Shown: positions 17,801 through 23,950 of the stretch, in pieces
Layout: each line of letters opens with the position of its first letter
Position numbering within the stretch: position 1 is the first letter of the stretch
NCBI GenBank assembly: GCA_024640385.1
Contig: JAHEFC010000007.1
Coordinates: 1 to 23,950, forward strand
DNA: 23,950 bases
DNA from: Sphingobacteriales bacterium
Lineage (GTDB): Bacteria > Bacteroidota > Bacteroidia > Chitinophagales > Chitinophagaceae
Reading direction: 5' to 3'
Notes under the pieces: generated by a model
Told to the model about the DNA's origin: nothing
Databases searched by the model: none
Seen by the model: the letters and a program-made list of their open reading frames with translations, nothing else
Position numbers and translations under genes: made by a program

Positions 17801-17918
17801 CTATATTGGGAATGGGTTAGGCAATATGAAATACCGTGCTCATGAAATTGGTTTTACTTTGCATATCAATACGGTACCTGGTACAGGTACAGAAATAATT
17901 CTAACAGGCAAACCCTAG
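14898..17918 (+). CDS. Propeller-type (reg_prop) sensor histidine kinase, NarL-type core, 1006 aa
   Basis: A membrane sensor kinase with a large periplasmic domain. A short signal sequence starts at ATG 14898 (or 14910); a TTG at 14862 is less likely. Residues of about 25-690 contain repeated two-component-regulator propeller blades (for example GMWWIGTGAGLQRFDGYGF, NAWYSSNKGLGCI, DGKLHFGGTNGITSF). A Y_Y_Y-like beta-sandwich follows (GFDKDWVNL, PPGKYTLHVRGS). One membrane segment lies at about 770-792. The cytoplasmic HisKA_3 motif ERISRDLHDNIGA has His821. The HATPase has QNIVKHSGA and IKDNGKGFD. Blades of this kind often sense polysaccharide breakdown products in Bacteroidota. It has no fused receiver; the response regulator 51 bp downstream is its probable partner. 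Confidence 0.94.
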   Translation: MGIIMIFISSPSLQAQPDATRMFSRYTTKDGLLINSIYDIERSQNGMWWIGTGAGLQRFDGYGFENWTEPADKKNLSNPGVQRIYEDKAGNVWVFNFSYHYVFPAGKKKYERITADPSKNISYPSVYLLPLMEQGGRIWCIEGNSGIYGINQQTKKLDTIIPIMFKPGLPSFSSSSIPFIGKDEDGSVWISQDLADSNYLLHFIPGKIPEIKTFSVKDHGRLKAFIPLGKNEFLFLSTAYAAISNGNDPSNPLQIITRENIPGNFIRMFSYEKLKVYNKGNILFSGDKGLYEFNPVNRTISPYATSAYPEIDLSRQFLFAIKEDRHGNIWMARDASDGLLLFFPGKLKFAFSKGPAQYFNIVYSLVADKEGNMISAGYQKGLNLFSKNGEWIKYIDLPKTEDGLTTSMRCMNFIDSNHLVMKSLYGKMAVLNLDDHSIIDISHLLPSRVASQRNSFDANFVPNGSNSLQFVHGNYLITIEKNQHSYKVMVTDSLTEVDRITVSTIDPNGHTVLGTTNGLYTRAEKNWKKLPGTEGIYVKHLVFNKEGTLWMASTSGIYLFKNNILIHKYDEASGLLNHFVYGILFDNEGNAWYSSNKGLGCIKKDGSLKFFTAADGLQGDEFDTQSFWKTSDGKLHFGGTNGITSFSPKDILQPGIPDKTILAALQVNGENYPLDRRIENLNNLELPYNLNALSFSFSLTDVTDPGYIVYQTRMEGFDKDWVNLRVIRSARYLLPPGKYTLHVRGSVDGSKWSEELLLPILIHPAWWQTLWFRILTGFSVLSILFGSFWYYTRRKTERLKLQLVLQQEMQKERERISRDLHDNIGAYSTAMIANTDTLESVMKDDESKEKLLHLKDNARNILSTIRETIWLLNSKNLTVRGFTDGFMNYCTNILRHYDGIEIEFSDEIISNKELSPAIALNLLRILQEQIQNIVKHSGATLIRCNIKSSEVLNITIKDNGKGFDVNGGYIGNGLGNMKYRAHEIGFTLHINTVPGTGTEIILTGKP

Positions 17919-17969
17919 TACTCACTATTGATTATTGGCAGGTGCAAATTGTTTTAAGTAATTTGTAAA

Positions 17970-18632
17970 ATGAGCATCCGGATAGGCATAGTAGATGATA
18001 ACCAGGTGAATCGTATTACGGTCAGGGAGAAACTTGAACGATTTCCTGAAGTGGAGCTGGTGCTTGAAGCGAAAAATGGAGAAGATTTCCTGGAACAACT
18101 CAAAGAAACAGTTTTAAAACCGCAATTGATCCTGATGGATCTTGAGATGCCCGTCATGGATGGCATACAAACCATTGCGATCTGTGCTCCTGCACATCCC
18201 GATTTAAAATTCATTGTGCTCACCGTGTTTGAAGACAACGAAAAAATATTTGAAGCCATCAAAGCCGGGGCACATGGATATTTATTGAAAGATGAAAAAG
18301 CAGTGAACATCATTGAAGCCATCAACCAGGTGGTAGAATATGATGGCATGCCAATGAGCCCGGTTATAGCCCGCAAGGCCATGGAGATGCTGAAGCGGTC
18401 ATCCGGATTTGCTCCAGAAGAAGCTGCACCCACTGCTGATCCTCTGTTAAGCGATCGGGAAATGGATATACTGAAAGAACTGGCCACCGGCAAGAGCTAT
18501 AAAGCAATCGGCGAAAAATTATTCATCAGCCCATTTACCGTGCGTAAACACGTTAGTAATATATACAACAAGCTGCATGTTGATTCCCGTGTGCAGGTGA
18601 TCAACGTTGCGCAGAAGAATAAATGGGTATAA
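17970..18632 (+). CDS. LuxR/NarL-family response regulator, 220 aa
   Basis: The N-terminal receiver starts IRIGIVDDNQ with the acidic pair Asp9-Asp10 and has the phospho-acceptor Asp57 in LILMDLEMPVMDG. Other receiver landmarks are the Thr of IVLTVFED and Lys in YLLKDEKA. The C-terminal helix-turn-helix (about 158-220) reads LSDREMDILKELATGKSYKA and ends with the recognition helix ISPFTVRKHVSNIYNKLHV. It lies 51 bp after the propeller kinase, whose HisKA_3 core is the type that pairs with LuxR-type regulators, so a cognate pair is very likely. Target genes are not known from the window. Confidence 0.95.
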   Translation: MSIRIGIVDDNQVNRITVREKLERFPEVELVLEAKNGEDFLEQLKETVLKPQLILMDLEMPVMDGIQTIAICAPAHPDLKFIVLTVFEDNEKIFEAIKAGAHGYLLKDEKAVNIIEAINQVVEYDGMPMSPVIARKAMEMLKRSSGFAPEEAAPTADPLLSDREMDILKELATGKSYKAIGEKLFISPFTVRKHVSNIYNKLHVDSRVQVINVAQKNKWV

Positions 18633-18707
18633 TCAGAACAGGAAGCAATTAAAGGTATTTAATGCAGGTACCAAATTAGAACCTGCCTCAGATCTTCACT
18701 ATGATAA

Positions 18708-18715
18708 TAGATTTG
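18708..18715 (+). promoter_or_regulatory. Possible Bacteroidota -7 element (TAGATTTG)
   Basis: TAGATTTG matches the Bacteroidota consensus TAnnTTTG exactly and ends 14 bp before the ATG of the lipoprotein gene. No clear TTG-type -33 element lies about 19-21 bp upstream, so the support is partial. Confidence 0.3.
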
Positions 18716-18729
18716 AGGTACATTTAACT

Positions 18730-19719
18730 ATGAACAAACTTTTGCTTCTCCTGCTTATCAGTTCATTGTTGCTATATGCCTGTAGCTCAGCTAAAAAACA
18801 TCATGCACAATTGCCAGGGTATGAACTGGTACAGCACTGGCCACAGCTTCCCGATGGCTATCAACTCAGTCAGGTCACTGGCGTAGGTATCGATAAAGCC
18901 CAGCACGTTTTTCTATTTCACAGAACCGGCAGGCGGTGGACAGAACCCTTCCCGGATTCCATGATATCGGTGAACACCATTCTCATGCTGGACAGGCAGA
19001 CTGGCAAGATCCTGAACAGCTGGGGCGCCAACCATTTTGTTATGCCGCATGGCCTTACCGTGGATAAAGATGATAACGTATGGGTCACCGATGTGGCCCT
19101 GCACCAGGTTTTCAAGTTCACTCACGATGGTCAGCTGCTGATGACGCTGGGCCAGCCCAGGCAACCTGGCACCGATTCTGCCCACTTCAACCTGCCCACT
19201 GATGTGGCCGTCGCAAAAGATGGCTCTTTTTACGTCAGTGATGGTTATGGAAATAGCCGCGTGGTGAAATTTTCAGCCGCCGGCAAATATCTATTTGACT
19301 GGGGTACCAAGGGCGATCAGCCCGGACAGCTCAACACGCCCCATGGCATCGATCTGGATGCTGGCGGCAATGTATACGTGGCCGATCGGGAAAATAACCG
19401 CATCCAGAAATTTGATGCTAATGGAACATTCATCAGCCTGTGGAAGAATGACCGGGCTGAGCAGTTGTATTCTCTCACGCTTAATAAAGCCAAAAACCAG
19501 GTTTTTGCTGCTGATTATCTCACAGAGTTGAAATTGAAACCACTAGGTTCAGATATCATTCGCCTCGATACATCGCTGCAATTCATCTCGCGCTTCGGTA
19601 GGTCAGGTCAATATGAAGGCCCCATCTCACGCTACCACGATATTGCAGTAGACAACGAAGGCAATATCTATGTGGGCGATATTCTCAATAATAATATTCG
19701 GAAGTTTGCAAAACGCTAG
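18730..19719 (+). CDS. NHL-propeller lipoprotein resembling peptidyl-alpha-hydroxyglycine alpha-amidating lyase, 329 aa
   Basis: The ATG at 18730 gives a lipoprotein signal with Cys18 in the lipobox (LLLYACSS); a longer frame from 18607 overlaps the regulator and is rejected. The rest is a beta propeller of NHL repeats: FVMPHGLTVDKDDNVWVTDV, LPTDVAVAKDGSFYVSDGYG, TPHGIDLDAGGNVYVADREN and DIAVDNEGNIYVGDILN. The order of motifs, HQVFKF after VTDVAL and SDGYGNSRVVKF, is that of the PAL catalytic domain, which cleaves peptidyl-alpha-hydroxyglycine. No monooxygenase partner is nearby, and the Cys that I recall in SDGYCNSR is Gly here, so an amidating role is doubtful. It is probably a surface or periplasmic binding or lyase-like protein. 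Confidence 0.82.
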   Translation: MNKLLLLLLISSLLLYACSSAKKHHAQLPGYELVQHWPQLPDGYQLSQVTGVGIDKAQHVFLFHRTGRRWTEPFPDSMISVNTILMLDRQTGKILNSWGANHFVMPHGLTVDKDDNVWVTDVALHQVFKFTHDGQLLMTLGQPRQPGTDSAHFNLPTDVAVAKDGSFYVSDGYGNSRVVKFSAAGKYLFDWGTKGDQPGQLNTPHGIDLDAGGNVYVADRENNRIQKFDANGTFISLWKNDRAEQLYSLTLNKAKNQVFAADYLTELKLKPLGSDIIRLDTSLQFISRFGRSGQYEGPISRYHDIAVDNEGNIYVGDILNNNIRKFAKR

Positions 19720-19804
19720 CGGCATATTCTCAGGGTGGACTACTTTTTTTCTTCAACCGGTTCCGGGGAAAACTGATTCGGATCTACGCATTGTAGGCCG
19801 GAGA

Positions 19805-21013
19805 TCAGCTCTTACTGCGATTCTTATAAATCGAGATATAATGCGTCCTGATCCTGTCTGGCAACTGGGCCTGTTTGCCGTTCACATCGAGCCGGATCTT
19901 ATTCGACGATAATACGGGCATATGGCAGTCGATGCAGTTATCTTCCAGCACCAGGCCTGCTGTTGGCTTGAAAGAACAATGTACAGCGTCTTTATCGCCA
20001 TGGCAGTTCATGCACCGGGCTGAGTATAATTTGGGCTCATTATATTCATTGCGGTGAACATTATGGCAGGATGAGCAGTCCATGGTAGCGGACTTTATAT
20101 AACATTTGCTGGCGGCCATTAGTCCGTACTGATTACCATGCACATCCAGTGTATCCGCTTTGTTGGATATCGGCGAGCCGGTAGAAAATTTAGCGAGCGT
20201 ATCACCAAACTGGAAACTGAATGGTGGCTGGATCGCCTTTCTGAACCCGGAATGACAAAGTGAACAACCATCTACCCTTACCTGCCGTTCCATTTTCGCG
20301 GTATTTACAATATACCTGCCGATCTTATCATCTTTATGTTCCAGGTGCCAGCTCACGTGATCAGCGCCTCCGCCATGGCACCTTTCACAGTCGATACCGA
20401 ATACAATAGATCCCTTATCGTATTCCACCTTATCACCATTGATGCCGTTGGATTTCGCAAAAGTAGCATGGCATTCCAGGCAATTCAGGGGAATGGGCCT
20501 GTTGAATTTAAACACGTTCGGGAAACCCGGACTGTTGCACCAGCTGTTTGTTTCTGTGTAATAAGATACGGGCAGCTGGAAGAGGTTATTACCTTGCCAA
20601 AAGAGATAGGTCTGTCCTTTCCGCCCGGAACCGATCACGATATCAAAAAACGCCCTTTGCATTTCTGTTCCACCCACCAAGCCCACCTGTACAAAACGGT
20701 CACCTTCTTTGCGCAGTTCCACACTCATGAACTGGTTGTAATTAAAAAAATTACTGCCCTCTGCAAAACTGCCTTTGATATACTGTTCTTCAGCCGGCCG
20801 GGAATCCCTGTAATGGGCCGTTTGGATATGGGTATCATAAATATTTGCATGGCAGCTGCGGCAGGCTTCTGAACCCACCATTTTAGTTCCATAGGGACCG
20901 CCAGTTTCTTTCTTTGGCGTAAAGAAGAGATTACTGCCCACAATAACGAGCAGGATGATGAGGATCACCTGCGATTGTTTTTGTGTGAAGAATTTTGGCA
21001 GCCTGTTGCGCAT
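19805..21013 (-). CDS. Membrane-anchored heptaheme cytochrome c, 402 aa
   Basis: Seven CxxCH heme-binding motifs are present, at about residues 51 (CRSCH), 178 (CLECH), 209 (CERCH), 250 (CSLCH), 313 (CSSCH), 334 (CMNCH) and 360 (CIDCH). A single N-terminal membrane segment (about 16-31, QVILIILLVIVGSNLF) would anchor it with the hemes in the periplasm. The long gap between the first and second heme holds a beta-rich part (YLFWQGNNLFQLPVSYY). It resembles the cytochrome c-554-like multiheme proteins found in Bacteroidota; the redox partner is unknown. No other electron-transfer gene is in the window, though cytochrome maturation genes must exist elsewhere. The ATG at 21013 is the only good start. 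It ends 85 bp from the converging lipoprotein gene. Confidence 0.9.
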   Translation of the reverse strand: MRNRLPKFFTQKQSQVILIILLVIVGSNLFFTPKKETGGPYGTKMVGSEACRSCHANIYDTHIQTAHYRDSRPAEEQYIKGSFAEGSNFFNYNQFMSVELRKEGDRFVQVGLVGGTEMQRAFFDIVIGSGRKGQTYLFWQGNNLFQLPVSYYTETNSWCNSPGFPNVFKFNRPIPLNCLECHATFAKSNGINGDKVEYDKGSIVFGIDCERCHGGGADHVSWHLEHKDDKIGRYIVNTAKMERQVRVDGCSLCHSGFRKAIQPPFSFQFGDTLAKFSTGSPISNKADTLDVHGNQYGLMAASKCYIKSATMDCSSCHNVHRNEYNEPKLYSARCMNCHGDKDAVHCSFKPTAGLVLEDNCIDCHMPVLSSNKIRLDVNGKQAQLPDRIRTHYISIYKNRSKS

Positions 21014-21098
21014 AAGACTAAACTACAACGAATTTTTGACGACTATTGTTCTTAGCTTCTCGATTCCCTTATGATGCCTTTGGAGATAAAAGGGTTTG

Positions 21099-21140
21099 CC
21101 TGCCATCTGCCACCTGCAACCTGCAACCTGCAACCTGCTA
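21099..21140. repeat. 7 bp-unit array (GCAGGTT family) overlapping a TAG stop
   Basis: On the plus strand six units read cctgcca, tctgcca, three perfect cctgcaa, then cctgcta. The last three bases are the complement of the TAG stop of the DUF6508-like gene, so the stop lies inside a unit. The array is in the gap before the cytochrome gene. Confidence 0.85.
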
Positions 21141-21566
21141 TTCGTTGTAGTGATCTTTCAACGCGGTAACTATCTTCAACACGGATCCATTTTCAAAGCA
21201 GTTGTTCAGGTATCCTTCATAGAAACGTTCGGCCCTAACGATCAGTGTAATGAGCTTACATAGTGTTATGCCGTCGAGTTGGGAATAATCCTGACTCGGA
21301 TCTTTAAGCATGGCCTGTCCTTCTTTCCATTCCAGCCAGTCGAAACCGATTACGATATCCATGGCGTAAACCATCCTGTTAAAATCAGCGATCTTCTCTG
21401 TGTACTCCCAATGTGGGAATTCCAAATAGGCTTTCGTTCTTTTCTGTGTCTCCTGTATTTTACCAAACTCATTTTCGATATAGATCGCCCTCACTAGCTC
21501 ATACAAACGCATCCACAGATCGGGATCCATGTTATCAAGGTGGGCTGGCAATTTCTCCAGTGTCAT
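21138..21566 (-). CDS. DUF6508-like protein, 142 aa
   Basis: A soluble helical protein with no signal peptide. The segment VIGFDWLEWKEGQAML and the C-terminal LCKLITLIVRAERFYEGYLN with a following FENGSVLKIVTAL match my memory of DUF6508, where a Trp-containing core and an (T)xIVRAxRFxxGxL helix pair recur. No function is known for the family. It lies 19 bp after the alditol-oxidase-like gene and is probably cotranscribed with it. Its stop codon is part of the GCAGGTT array. Confidence 0.72.
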   Translation of the reverse strand: MTLEKLPAHLDNMDPDLWMRLYELVRAIYIENEFGKIQETQKRTKAYLEFPHWEYTEKIADFNRMVYAMDIVIGFDWLEWKEGQAMLKDPSQDYSQLDGITLCKLITLIVRAERFYEGYLNNCFENGSVLKIVTALKDHYNE

Positions 21567-21585
21567 ACTGCAAAGTTATTTGTTA

Positions 21586-22926
21586 CTAGCCCCACAGATT
21601 CTGCTTCAAATACTCATTCCTGAATTTCCCCTGGGGATCATGCTTTTCTGCAAGGGCCCGGAAATCTGCCATCCGGGGATAGGCTTTACTCAACTGTTCA
21701 CGTGATATAGTAAACAACTTACCCCAGTGAGGGCGGGGGTTGAATGGTTCTAGCGCTTTCTCGATCCGGGGCATCAATGCTACCACCGCCTCATTTTCCT
21801 GCTTCCAGGTAAAATGGAAAGCAATGGACTTTCGCTTATAGGCCATACTCATCCAAAGATCATCCGCTGCAATACTCCTGATCTCAGAGATCATTAAATG
21901 AGGACCGATATCCTTACCCATGGCAGCAATCGCCTTATAGGCATCCATGGCGTTCTCGAATGGAACAAAATATTCTGTCTGCAGCTCTTTACCACTGCTC
22001 GGCGTGAAGCCCATTTTGAAATGGGGTAGTCTTTCATACCATGGCCCTACTACACCCATTTGTGGTGTACAGTGTTCAGCGCTTAATGCAGCGATCGGAT
22101 GCATATCCCTTGCAGCAGCCACCGCATTGAGATAGGCAGCGGGCTGTTTCGTGTCTTTCCCCTCTTCAGTTTTGAACTTCATCCATACTTCATTGATAGA
22201 ATCTTTCTGATAATCCGTGAACAGGCTTACGCTGTATGCAGCCGACATCACGGTTTCAAAATTTCTCTCCAGGTCAGTGACCGGAAGATTTTCATAAACC
22301 CATTGGTAGGCATTATAGGCAGGTTCAATTTTCAATGTAACGCTGGTGACCACTCCCAGTGCGCCTAAACCAACTACCGCACCGTGAAACTCATCACCAT
22401 CTTTTTCTGATAATGTAACCAGCTCGCCTTTTGCATTGATGAATTCAATGCCTTTCACAGCCGATGCAAGATTTCCATTGTTGACACCGGAACCGTGCGT
22501 AGCCGTTGCAATAGACCCTGCTACCGATATATGCGGAAGTGAGGCAAGATTGTGCAATGCAAATCCCTTCTCCTGCAGCAAAGGAGCAAGTTCTCCATAT
22601 TTTATGCCGGCTTCCACTTTTGCAGTTTGAGCAGCCTCATCAATAGAGATCAGTTTGTTCATGCCCGTCATGGCCACCAACTGGTCTTTACTATCGGCAA
22701 TACGATTGAAACAATGCCTGGTGCCCTGGGCTTTGAGCTTTTCAGTTTTCTTCACAAACGCTGCAAGCTCCTCAACATTTGAAGGCTTGAACACCTTGGA
22801 GGTGCTGAACTCAATATTGCCCGCCCAGTTCAATGGCGCAGGCTCCACAGGCTTGTTAGCGTTACATCCCAATAAACTTCCTCCGGCTATCACTGCAGTG
22901 GTTTTAATGAATTCAAGGCGGTGCAT
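21586..22926 (-). CDS. FAD-binding alditol/xylitol-oxidase-like lipoprotein, 446 aa
   Basis: A flavoprotein of the VAO/PCMH type related to alditol (xylitol) oxidases and sugar-lactone oxidases. The motif GTRHCFN has His71 at the place where S. coelicolor AldO binds FAD covalently (GxxHSF). HGSGVNNGNLASAV fits the FAD-binding fold, and the C-terminal RPHWGKLF and PQGKFRNEYL segments are typical of the sugar-oxidase end. The N-terminus MHRLEFIKTTAVIAGGSLLGC has a lipobox with Cys21, so it is probably a periplasm-facing lipoprotein, unlike most cytosolic AldO. It would oxidise a polyol or sugar with O2 or a quinone; the substrate is inferred from the family only. It is 78 bp after the aminotransferase gene. 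Confidence 0.85.
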   Translation of the reverse strand: MHRLEFIKTTAVIAGGSLLGCNANKPVEPAPLNWAGNIEFSTSKVFKPSNVEELAAFVKKTEKLKAQGTRHCFNRIADSKDQLVAMTGMNKLISIDEAAQTAKVEAGIKYGELAPLLQEKGFALHNLASLPHISVAGSIATATHGSGVNNGNLASAVKGIEFINAKGELVTLSEKDGDEFHGAVVGLGALGVVTSVTLKIEPAYNAYQWVYENLPVTDLERNFETVMSAAYSVSLFTDYQKDSINEVWMKFKTEEGKDTKQPAAYLNAVAAARDMHPIAALSAEHCTPQMGVVGPWYERLPHFKMGFTPSSGKELQTEYFVPFENAMDAYKAIAAMGKDIGPHLMISEIRSIAADDLWMSMAYKRKSIAFHFTWKQENEAVVALMPRIEKALEPFNPRPHWGKLFTISREQLSKAYPRMADFRALAEKHDPQGKFRNEYLKQNLWG

Positions 22927-22936
22927 GGCATGGGAA

Positions 22937-23004
22937 TTAAAAATTAAAAAGTTATAGGTAAAAAGTTAGACCCAATTTTTTACTTTTTACTTTTAAATTT
23001 TTAA
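22937..23004. repeat. AT-rich 7 bp-unit inverted array at a TAA stop
   Basis: The plus strand reads ttaaaaa, ttaaaaa, gttatag, gtaaaaa, gttagac, then a turn at about ccaattt, then tttttac, tttttac, ttttaaa, tttttaa. The right edge touches the TAA stop (complement of 23005-23007) of the aminotransferase gene. The halves are imperfect reverse complements, so the RNA can fold. It fills most of the 78 bp to the next gene start. Confidence 0.75.
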
Positions 23005-23950
23005 TTATCCAGCTGCTAATTTTTTAAGCGCAGCTACAAACCCGTCCAGCTCCTCTTTCGTTGTATACAGATTAGGCGTGATCCTGCAACCCTGCACATT
23101 GGCATAATCGATGGCCACGGTGAACACTTTATGTTCTTCCAGCAGGCGCCTGGCCATATCAGCTGGTTGGATTCCTCTGATGCCCACATTGGCAATACCA
23201 CAGGCACGATCCGGCGGTGTATTCAAAACAACATTCGGAATATCTTTTGCTTTACTGGTCCAGTATTGCTGCAGCCATTTCAATCTTGCTTCTTTTCTCT
23301 CCGCGCCTATCATGTTGTAATAATCAATGGCATCATCGATCGCCAGGTCCGTTGCACAGGGATGCGTGCCGGTATGATTGAGGCGATAGATATCATTCAT
23401 ATCCCTATTGCCATCGCCAAGTATTGGCCAGACCCTACCCGCCTTGCCCTTCTTCACATATAAAAATCCTGCGCCCAAAGGCACAGATAGCCATTTGTGC
23501 AACGAGGTACCATAATAATCACAATTCAGATCGCGGATATTAAATTGAATATGTGCAAAAGCATGAGCCCCGTCTACCATTACGTCAACGCCTTTGCTAT
23601 GCGCCATATCGCAGATCTTTCTCACCGGCAATACCTGTCCCGTGATATTGATCATATGGCTGACCATCAACAGTTTTGTTTTGGGTGTAAGCGCCTGTTC
23701 ATACACCGAAACGATCTCCTCATCTGATGCCGGCAAATTAGGCACCGATATCTTCTTCAACACCACACCATATCGTTTTGACACCTGGTCAAACATATCC
23801 AGCATGGCGCCGTAATCCTGCACAGCCATCACAGCCTCATCGCCTGACGACCAGGTTTGTCCTCCAATGATCATATCCAGCGACTCCGTAGTGTTCCTGG
23901 TTATGATCAGTTCATCTGCATCACATCCCGCCATCTTCGCCAGCCTGGCC
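23005..23950 (-). CDS. Class V aminotransferase (PLP enzyme), N-terminal part outside the window
   Basis: The frame is open to the right edge (reading ARLAKMAGCDADEL), so the ATG at 23934 is not the start. What is visible are the fold-type I PLP landmarks: DELIITRNTTESLDMII, HMINITGQVLPVRKI, DVMVDGAHAFAH with the cofactor-binding Asp and His, and the Schiff-base Lys in YYGTSLHKWL. The order resembles isopenicillin-N-epimerase-like and cysteine-desulfurase-like members of class V. The end is AALKKLAAG. The substrate cannot be told. It lies upstream of the FAD oxidase on the same strand, so the two may be cotranscribed. Confidence 0.9.
   Translation of the reverse strand, partial: ARLAKMAGCDADELIITRNTTESLDMIIGGQTWSSGDEAVMAVQDYGAMLDMFDQVSKRYGVVLKKISVPNLPASDEEIVSVYEQALTPKTKLLMVSHMINITGQVLPVRKICDMAHSKGVDVMVDGAHAFAHIQFNIRDLNCDYYGTSLHKWLSVPLGAGFLYVKKGKAGRVWPILGDGNRDMNDIYRLNHTGTHPCATDLAIDDAIDYYNMIGAERKEARLKWLQQYWTSKAKDIPNVVLNTPPDRACGIANVGIRGIQPADMARRLLEEHKVFTVAIDYANVQGCRITPNLYTTKEELDGFVAALKKLAAG

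Noticed and set aside
18607..18729. Upstream extension of the lipoprotein gene to 18607
   Set aside because: It overlaps the regulator gene and places 41 polar residues before a perfect lipoprotein signal starting at 18730.
20336..20872. 178-codon plus-strand open frame
   Set aside because: It is antisense to the multiheme cytochrome, which has seven CxxCH motifs in frame.

Overview
The window looks like ordinary chromosome from a member of the Bacteroidota, probably close to the Chitinophagaceae. I infer this from a periplasmic propeller-type sensor kinase paired with a LuxR-type regulator, several Cys-type sulfatases, a PAL-like propeller lipoprotein, a DUF6508-like protein, and one -7-like box of the TAnnTTTG type. 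I see no rRNA, tRNA, CRISPR array, transposase or phage gene. No search was run, so family names rest on motifs read by eye.

Layout. Positions 1-12.8 kb are all plus strand: the 3' part of a TPR sensor kinase, a secreted unknown protein, a secreted erythromycin-esterase-like protein, a 520 bp gap holding small-ORF traces, sulfatase 1, a large cytoplasmic kinase with three GAF-like modules, sulfatase 2 with a zinc-free MDR oxidoreductase 13 bp behind it, and sulfatase 3. Positions 12.8-14.7 kb hold three minus-strand genes for small exported proteins of unknown role, probably one operon. At 14.9-18.6 kb is a propeller (reg_prop) histidine kinase followed by its likely LuxR-type response regulator, then a PAL-like NHL-propeller lipoprotein (18.7-19.7 kb). 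From 19.8 kb to the end the genes are on the minus strand: a heptaheme cytochrome c, a DUF6508-like protein, a flavin-dependent alditol-oxidase-like protein and the C-terminal part of a class V aminotransferase.

How the genes fit together. The three sulfatases, all exported and all with the CxPxR formylglycine motif, suggest use of sulfated organic matter, but no SusC/SusD pair, glycoside hydrolase or sulfatase-maturing enzyme lies in the window. Only one kinase (14.9 kb) has an adjacent response regulator. The kinases at 1 and 5.9 kb share a nearly identical catalytic core on unrelated sensory halves.

The most unusual content is a scatter of about twelve short arrays made of 7 bp or 8 bp units. 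The unit word differs from place to place (GCAGGTT, GCCTCTC, TTTTTAC, GTAAGCG, ACGCAGAG, AATCCGCC), but the period and the often inverted layout are shared. Five arrays start at, or contain, the stop codon of a gene, and a sixth begins 4 bp after one. Four lie inside reading frames and add protein sequence: two in the first kinase, one as the C-terminus of the esterase-like protein, and one as five 7-residue repeats beside the active-site loop of sulfatase 2. Because 7 and 8 are not multiples of 3, changes in copy number would shift the frame. This repeat class is my main candidate for an undescribed system.
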